In this document: one piece after another, positions 59,376 to 64,000 of the stretch
Position numbering within the stretch: the first letter of the stretch is position 1
Layout of the letters: every line of letters begins with the position of its first letter
Assembly: GCF_013402915.1 (NCBI RefSeq)
Contig: NC_050719.1
Location: 372,001 to 436,000, forward strand
From: Zygotorulaspora mrakii
Lineage: Eukaryota > Ascomycota > Saccharomycetes > Saccharomycetales > Saccharomycetaceae
Direction: 5' to 3'
Length of the DNA: 64,000 nt
Position numbers and translations under genes: made by a program
The notes under the pieces: generated by a model
Told to the model about the DNA's origin: nothing
Seen by the model: only the letters and a program-made list of their open reading frames with translations
Databases searched by the model: none

Positions 59376-61418
59376 ATGACAACATTTTCTGATATTGATA
59401 GATTGGCGATCTCGACGATGAGATTGCTGGCAGTCGATGCGGTATCGAAGGCGAATTCTGGTCATCCAGGTGCGCCATTGGGTATGGCACCGGCAGCTCA
59501 TGTTTTGTTGAGGAACATGCGCATGAACCCAAAGAACCCGGGGTGGATCAACAGAGATAGATTTGTGCTATCCAACGGCCATGCTTGCGCATTGCTGTAC
59601 TCGATGCTGCATTTGACGGGGTACGACTTCTCAATCGAGGACTTGAAGAGTTTCAGACAATTGCACTCCAAGACACCAGGTCATCCTGAATTTGAACTGC
59701 CTGGCGTTGAGGTCACCACGGGTCCACTGGGCCAGGGTGTCTGTAACGCAGTTGGTATTGCGATCGCACAAGCAAACTTTGCGGCTACCTACAACAAGCC
59801 AGAATTCACATTATCCGATTCTTACACCTACGTTTTCTTAGGTGATGGTTGTTTGCAGGAAGGTGTTTCTTCGGAGGCTTCTTCGTTGGCTGGTCACCTG
59901 CAATTGGGTAACTTGGTTGCAATCTACGACGATAACAAAATCACCATCGATGGTGATACCAAAGTTTCCTTCGATGAAGACGTTTTGAAAAGATACGAGG
60001 CCTACGGTTGGGAAGTTTTGACCGTCAACAAGGGAGACGATGATCTTGCTTCTATCGATGCTGCTATCAAACAAGCCCAAAAATCCAAGGACAAACCAAC
60101 CATCATCAAGTTGACCACCATCATTGGATACGGTTCCCTAAACGAGGGTTCTCACTCCGTCCACGGTTCTCCATTGAAGGCAGACGATGTCAAGCAATTA
60201 AAGAAGAAATTCGGTTTTGACCCAGAACAATCATTTGTTGTTCCACAAGAAGTTTACGATTTCTACCAAAAATCTGTCGCACAACCTGGTGCGGAACTAA
60301 ATGCCAAATGGGACCAATTGTTCTCTAGTTTCCAAAAGAGATACCCTGAGGTCGGCAAAGAATTGGTTAGAAGACTGAGTGGTAAACTACCTGAAAACTG
60401 GGATGAAAAACTACCAAGATACACTCCAAAAGACTCAGCTGTTGCAACCAGAAAACTATCTGAAATGGTCTTCGAAGACATTTATGCTGAACTTCCAGAA
60501 CTAATTGGTGGTTCTGCTGATCTAACTCCATCGAACTTGACCAGATGGAATGAAGCTGTTGATTTCCAACCAACAAACTCTGGTATTGGTAATTACGCTG
60601 GTAGATACATCAGATATGGTATTAGGGAACACGGTATGGGTGCGATTATGAACGGTATCTCAGCATTTGGCGCAAATTACAAGCCTTATGGTGGTACCTT
60701 CTTGAACTTCGTGTCTTATGCTGCAGGTGCAGTCAGATTATCTGCTTTGTCTGGACACCCAGTTATTTGGGTTGCTACTCACGATTCTATCGGTTTAGGT
60801 GAAGATGGTCCAACTCATCAACCTATTGAAACTTTAGCACATTTCAGAGCTCTACCAAATACCAGTGTCTGGAGACCTGCTGATGGTAATGAAGTGTCTG
60901 CTGCTTATAAGAGTGCATTGGAATCAAAACATACACCACATATCATCGCTTTATCAAGACAAAATTTACCGCAGCTGAAGGGCTCTACTGTTGAAAATGC
61001 TCTAAAAGGTGGTTACGTTTTACAAGAAGTCTCTAATCCAGATATCATCTTGATTGGTACTGGTTCAGAAGTGTCATTATGTGTTGAAGCAGCTCAATTA
61101 TTGGCTGCTAAGAACATCAAGACACGTATTGTTTCCATGCCAGATACCTTGACATTTGATAAACAACCAACTGAATATAGACTATCAGTCTTACCAGACC
61201 GTGTCCCAATTATGTCTGTTGAAGTTCTTTCAACTGCTGGTTGGTCTAAATATGCCCATCAATCCTTCGGTTTGCACACTTTTGGTGCTTCTGGTAAGGC
61301 ATCTGATGTCTTCAAATACTTTGATTTCGTTCCAGAAGGTGTTGCTTCAAGAGCTGAAAAGACTATCGCTTTCTACAAGGGTAAAGAAGTTGACTCGCCA
61401 TTAAAGACAGCTTTTTAA
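59376..61418 (+). CDS. TKL1: Transketolase
   Basis: Thiamine-diphosphate enzyme of the non-oxidative pentose phosphate pathway that moves two-carbon units between sugar phosphates. The 680-aa protein has the N-terminal MRLLAVDAVSKANSGHPGAPLG, the ThDP/Mg motif GDGCLQEGVSSEASSLAGH...YDDNKITIDG, and the C-terminal signature with DSIGLGEDGPTHQPIE. Length equals S. cerevisiae Tkl1 (680 aa). Codon use is strongly biased, as for an abundant glycolysis-linked enzyme. It is the single gene ancestral to the TKL1/TKL2 pair. Confidence 0.98.
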   Translation: MTTFSDIDRLAISTMRLLAVDAVSKANSGHPGAPLGMAPAAHVLLRNMRMNPKNPGWINRDRFVLSNGHACALLYSMLHLTGYDFSIEDLKSFRQLHSKTPGHPEFELPGVEVTTGPLGQGVCNAVGIAIAQANFAATYNKPEFTLSDSYTYVFLGDGCLQEGVSSEASSLAGHLQLGNLVAIYDDNKITIDGDTKVSFDEDVLKRYEAYGWEVLTVNKGDDDLASIDAAIKQAQKSKDKPTIIKLTTIIGYGSLNEGSHSVHGSPLKADDVKQLKKKFGFDPEQSFVVPQEVYDFYQKSVAQPGAELNAKWDQLFSSFQKRYPEVGKELVRRLSGKLPENWDEKLPRYTPKDSAVATRKLSEMVFEDIYAELPELIGGSADLTPSNLTRWNEAVDFQPTNSGIGNYAGRYIRYGIREHGMGAIMNGISAFGANYKPYGGTFLNFVSYAAGAVRLSALSGHPVIWVATHDSIGLGEDGPTHQPIETLAHFRALPNTSVWRPADGNEVSAAYKSALESKHTPHIIALSRQNLPQLKGSTVENALKGGYVLQEVSNPDIILIGTGSEVSLCVEAAQLLAAKNIKTRIVSMPDTLTFDKQPTEYRLSVLPDRVPIMSVEVLSTAGWSKYAHQSFGLHTFGASGKASDVFKYFDFVPEGVASRAEKTIAFYKGKEVDSPLKTAF

Positions 61419-61614
61419 ATAAATATAAAATACGAATTCCATAATTTTTTTATAAACGTTACTTTGCAGAATTAGATTTATTTATTTCGTTCTTGAAGTG
61501 CATGTAAAGAATTTAATTATTGATTGAAATTCAGGAAAAAAGGTCTTTTGAGACCTAAACATGAACTGAAAAAAAACTCTAACAAGTTGACAAAAGAAAA
61601 TACAGAAATAAAAT

Positions 61615-62103
61615 ATGACGAACAAAGAGCAACATCCAATATCTGTGGCATTTGTATGCTTAGGTAACATCTGTCGCTCTCCAATGGCTGAAGCAGTCTT
61701 TCAGAATGTAGTGAGACAAAAAAATTTGGAAGATAGATTTCACGTAATAGACTCTTTTGGTACTGGAGGTTGGCATTGCGGTGAGAACCCTGATTCACGT
61801 AGCGCAGCAACGTGTAAATTTCATAATGTTCCCATAAATCATAAGGCTCAACAAATTAAGGGTAATCATTTTGATAAGTTCGATTATATTATCTGTATGG
61901 ATGAATCAAATTTAAGAAATTTGAAACGATTACAACCAAAGGGTTCAAAAGCTAAGTTGTTCCTTTTTGGTAATTGGAATACAGATGGGAAGTTTAATAA
62001 GATTGTTGATGATCCATACTATGGTGGTAATGAAGGCTTTGAATACAATTTTAAGCAAATTTCCTATTTTAGTGAAGAATTTTTAAAAAACGAATTGTTG
62101 TAG
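61615..62103 (+). CDS. LTP1: Low-molecular-weight protein tyrosine phosphatase
   Basis: Cysteine-based phosphatase of the LMW-PTP class. The 162-aa protein has the active-site loop VCLGNICRSPMAEAVF (C-x5-R-S) near residue 14 and the acid loop VDDPYYGG near residue 130, containing the general-acid aspartate. S. cerevisiae Ltp1 is 161 aa. It is 197 bp downstream of TKL1 and convergent with NOT5, the same order as YPR074C, YPR073C, YPR072W. Confidence 0.96.
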   Translation: MTNKEQHPISVAFVCLGNICRSPMAEAVFQNVVRQKNLEDRFHVIDSFGTGGWHCGENPDSRSAATCKFHNVPINHKAQQIKGNHFDKFDYIICMDESNLRNLKRLQPKGSKAKLFLFGNWNTDGKFNKIVDDPYYGGNEGFEYNFKQISYFSEEFLKNELL

Positions 62104-62203
62104 ATATGATCATCATTATTATTAATATATATGATTCTTTTTAAATATACACGTATAAGTTGTATGTTTCGATCCTAAACTTAAACAAGGAATTCAAGAT
62201 AGA

Positions 62204-63976
62204 TTAAAATAACTTTTCAAAATCCTCCTCTGTGGGAACAATTTCGCTATTACAACGTCTTGCTAGCCAACTTCTTTGATAATCAAAATACCTCCACGAT
62301 TCTTCTTCACCTTGCGGCATTCCTGGCGGTGATTTTTCCACTTCCTTATAGTACCAACGGCGATCCTTTTTATTGAACCTCCACTTTCTATTTTTCGCCA
62401 ATTCCCTTGCAGCAAGAAACTGTTCATACGTTCCTTGGTAATGATAAAATATGAAGAAAAGCGTATCCAGATCAAACTTGGAGAAAATTCTGGCTAGTGA
62501 GGTTCTGGAGTAAACATCTTCATTTTCATCGCTCCCTATATTTTTGTCTTCTGTCCGTTTATCATCTGGTTTATTAAGTGAGCTTTGTTCTTTAACAGGT
62601 GACTGCTGTTGCTCCTGCTGCTGCTGCTCTTGCACGGATATTGGATTAACATTATCTATTGGATAGACAAATCTAATCGGTTCACTCGGGAAAAAAATTG
62701 AAGTTGGATGAGGAAGAGATAGAGGTTTTCTATAAAAATGAGGTGAGTCGGCATCTAATGAATCCGGACAATTTAGTAAAGAAGATTCTAATTGTGCTTT
62801 CATGCGATCTGGCATTTTTTTGTATGGCTGCATCAAAGGTCGTTTTGACTGCAACCAATATTTTAAGTCGTCCTTGAACAATGGATTTTTGAATGCTGCA
62901 TTCTCTGATAGCATTCGTTCAATCTGTTCATTTATTTCTTCCGTCTTATCTTGTGGGTAAAGGACTTCCTGTTGAGTGGGATTCATATCTTTTTTCTTAT
63001 GACTATTTCCAATCTCATTTGTGTGATTGATATTGTTATCAGTGCTGTTTGTGGTGCCATTGGTATGAGCATGCTGAGATAATGTTGTAGATGACTCAGG
63101 AGTTGGTGACTGTTGCAAGCTAACAGGTGTAGGAGTCCCGTGAATAGGTGTTGTAACTGCAGAAGGTGTGTCTGTCGGCTGCTGTGCTCTTTTCCTTGGA
63201 GAACGTTCCTGTCTCTTGGCAATCTTCGCCGTGATAGTGTGCGCTGAAGGCGAACTGGTTGCATTAGTTGACGCAATTTGAGAGTCCGAAGTACCAGACG
63301 CCACATTTTCTCTATTTTCATCTGAACCTGGTGTACTCTCACAACCCATATCTTCATAAATTGTGTCATATTCTATGAAATCAGGGTCATCATTGTTCTC
63401 CACATAATATTTTATATCCTCCTGGTAGTCTTGTACTGTCTCAGGTTCCATTTCGTTGTTTTGCAGCAACTTCAGGATGTTTTCCAGATTGTGAATGTGG
63501 AATTCGTGCCTTTCTACTTGTTCCTCATCTTCCTGTGCTTCGTAACCTTCTATCTGTTTTTGCAACTCTTCCAAACATTCTTGAATGAATACGAACTGTT
63601 CTCTTTTCCTCAATTCACGAGGATCTTTTATTATGTCAGGATTGGTCAATGCCTCAGTTGAAAACTGTTTCGTCTTCATTAGTTTCTCTACCGATTTGAA
63701 TCTTTCCATCCCATTTTCAATTAATCGTCTGTTCTCCGTAAGCACTGTCTGCCTATCCTTCACATCTTCTTTGCTCAACCATGTTTTGATTTGATCTCTA
63801 TGTTTTTGCAATTTTTTAATCTCTCTTTTCAAATCGGATTCAAGCTTCTCCCGATAAGATGTATTCTCAGAATTCGTTGACTGAAATTTCTCATACACTG
63901 TCTCAAAGTCCAATAGTCCTTCTTTGACCTTCTTCAGCAGCTTGTCAATATCCTGCTGTAGCTTTCGCTGAGACAT
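62204..63976 (-). CDS. NOT5: Not5, CCR4-NOT complex subunit
   Basis: Subunit of the CCR4-NOT deadenylase and regulatory complex; Not5 senses slow ribosomes and couples translation to mRNA decay. The 590-aa product has the N-terminal coiled-coil MSQRKLQQDIDKLLKKVKEG, followed by KREIKKLQKHRDQIKTWLS. The middle is Ser/Thr/Pro- and Gln-rich. The C-terminal NOT box has IFFPSEPIRFVYP, YSRTSLARIFSKFDLDTLFF, and WRFNKKDRRWYYKE. The frame extends upstream to a GTG at 63985; the ATG at 63976 matches S. cerevisiae exactly. S. cerevisiae Not5 is 560 aa. Confidence 0.97.
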   Translation of the reverse strand: MSQRKLQQDIDKLLKKVKEGLLDFETVYEKFQSTNSENTSYREKLESDLKREIKKLQKHRDQIKTWLSKEDVKDRQTVLTENRRLIENGMERFKSVEKLMKTKQFSTEALTNPDIIKDPRELRKREQFVFIQECLEELQKQIEGYEAQEDEEQVERHEFHIHNLENILKLLQNNEMEPETVQDYQEDIKYYVENNDDPDFIEYDTIYEDMGCESTPGSDENRENVASGTSDSQIASTNATSSPSAHTITAKIAKRQERSPRKRAQQPTDTPSAVTTPIHGTPTPVSLQQSPTPESSTTLSQHAHTNGTTNSTDNNINHTNEIGNSHKKKDMNPTQQEVLYPQDKTEEINEQIERMLSENAAFKNPLFKDDLKYWLQSKRPLMQPYKKMPDRMKAQLESSLLNCPDSLDADSPHFYRKPLSLPHPTSIFFPSEPIRFVYPIDNVNPISVQEQQQQEQQQSPVKEQSSLNKPDDKRTEDKNIGSDENEDVYSRTSLARIFSKFDLDTLFFIFYHYQGTYEQFLAARELAKNRKWRFNKKDRRWYYKEVEKSPPGMPQGEEESWRYFDYQRSWLARRCNSEIVPTEEDFEKLF

Positions 63977-64000
63977 TGTCAACACTCTTGCAAGATGCTA

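Overview
The window is nuclear DNA of a budding yeast of the family Saccharomycetaceae. Genes are compact, almost all lack introns, and many proteins can be matched by eye to Saccharomyces cerevisiae proteins. Gene order alternates between genes from two S. cerevisiae blocks. One is chromosome II right arm, MEC1 to TEF2/TKL2. The other is chromosome XVI right arm, YPR089W to NOT5. The ohnolog pairs TEF1/TEF2, GRS1/GRS2 and TKL1/TKL2 are each represented by one gene. This is the arrangement expected of a species that split off before the whole-genome duplication. A relic of the HO/WHO/VDE endonuclease family hints at a Torulaspora, Zygosaccharomyces or Lachancea relative, but the species cannot be fixed from the window.

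Layout. 1-8.2 kb: MEC1 (5' part), CKS1, HSL7 and a YPR089W homologue. 8.2-9.9 kb: a long spacer with a 14-bp tandem repeat. 9.9-27.7 kb: AGP2, an orphan gene, CCZ1, SRP54, SUA7, SHE3, ASA1, a YPR084W homologue, ATG14, VMA2 and MDM36. 28.6-37.7 kb: TPS1, PTC4, TFC1, MRPL36, DIB1 and GRS1. 37.7-42 kb: a non-syntenic insert with a decayed LAGLIDADG endonuclease gene and the urea transporter DUR3. 42.3-47.3 kb: CBP6, MUD1, the single TEF gene and MRL1. 47.3-55.2 kb: a synteny break with a secreted orphan, a second orphan, tRNA-Glu(UUC), three degenerate LTR-like copies and a START-like gene. 55.5-64 kb: OPY2, a GC-rich spacer, TKL1, LTP1 and NOT5.

Most genes are housekeeping or regulatory: checkpoint and cell cycle (MEC1, CKS1, HSL7), vesicle traffic and autophagy (CCZ1, ATG14, VMA2, MRL1), transcription (SUA7, TFC1, NOT5), translation (GRS1, TEF, MRPL36, CBP6, SRP54), splicing (DIB1, MUD1) and carbon metabolism (TPS1, TKL1). 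There is no operon-like logic. The most unusual items are the homing-endonuclease relic, the probable non-AUG mitochondrial start of GRS1, the U-U mismatch in the tRNA-Glu anticodon stem, and the lineage-specific interval around the tRNA.
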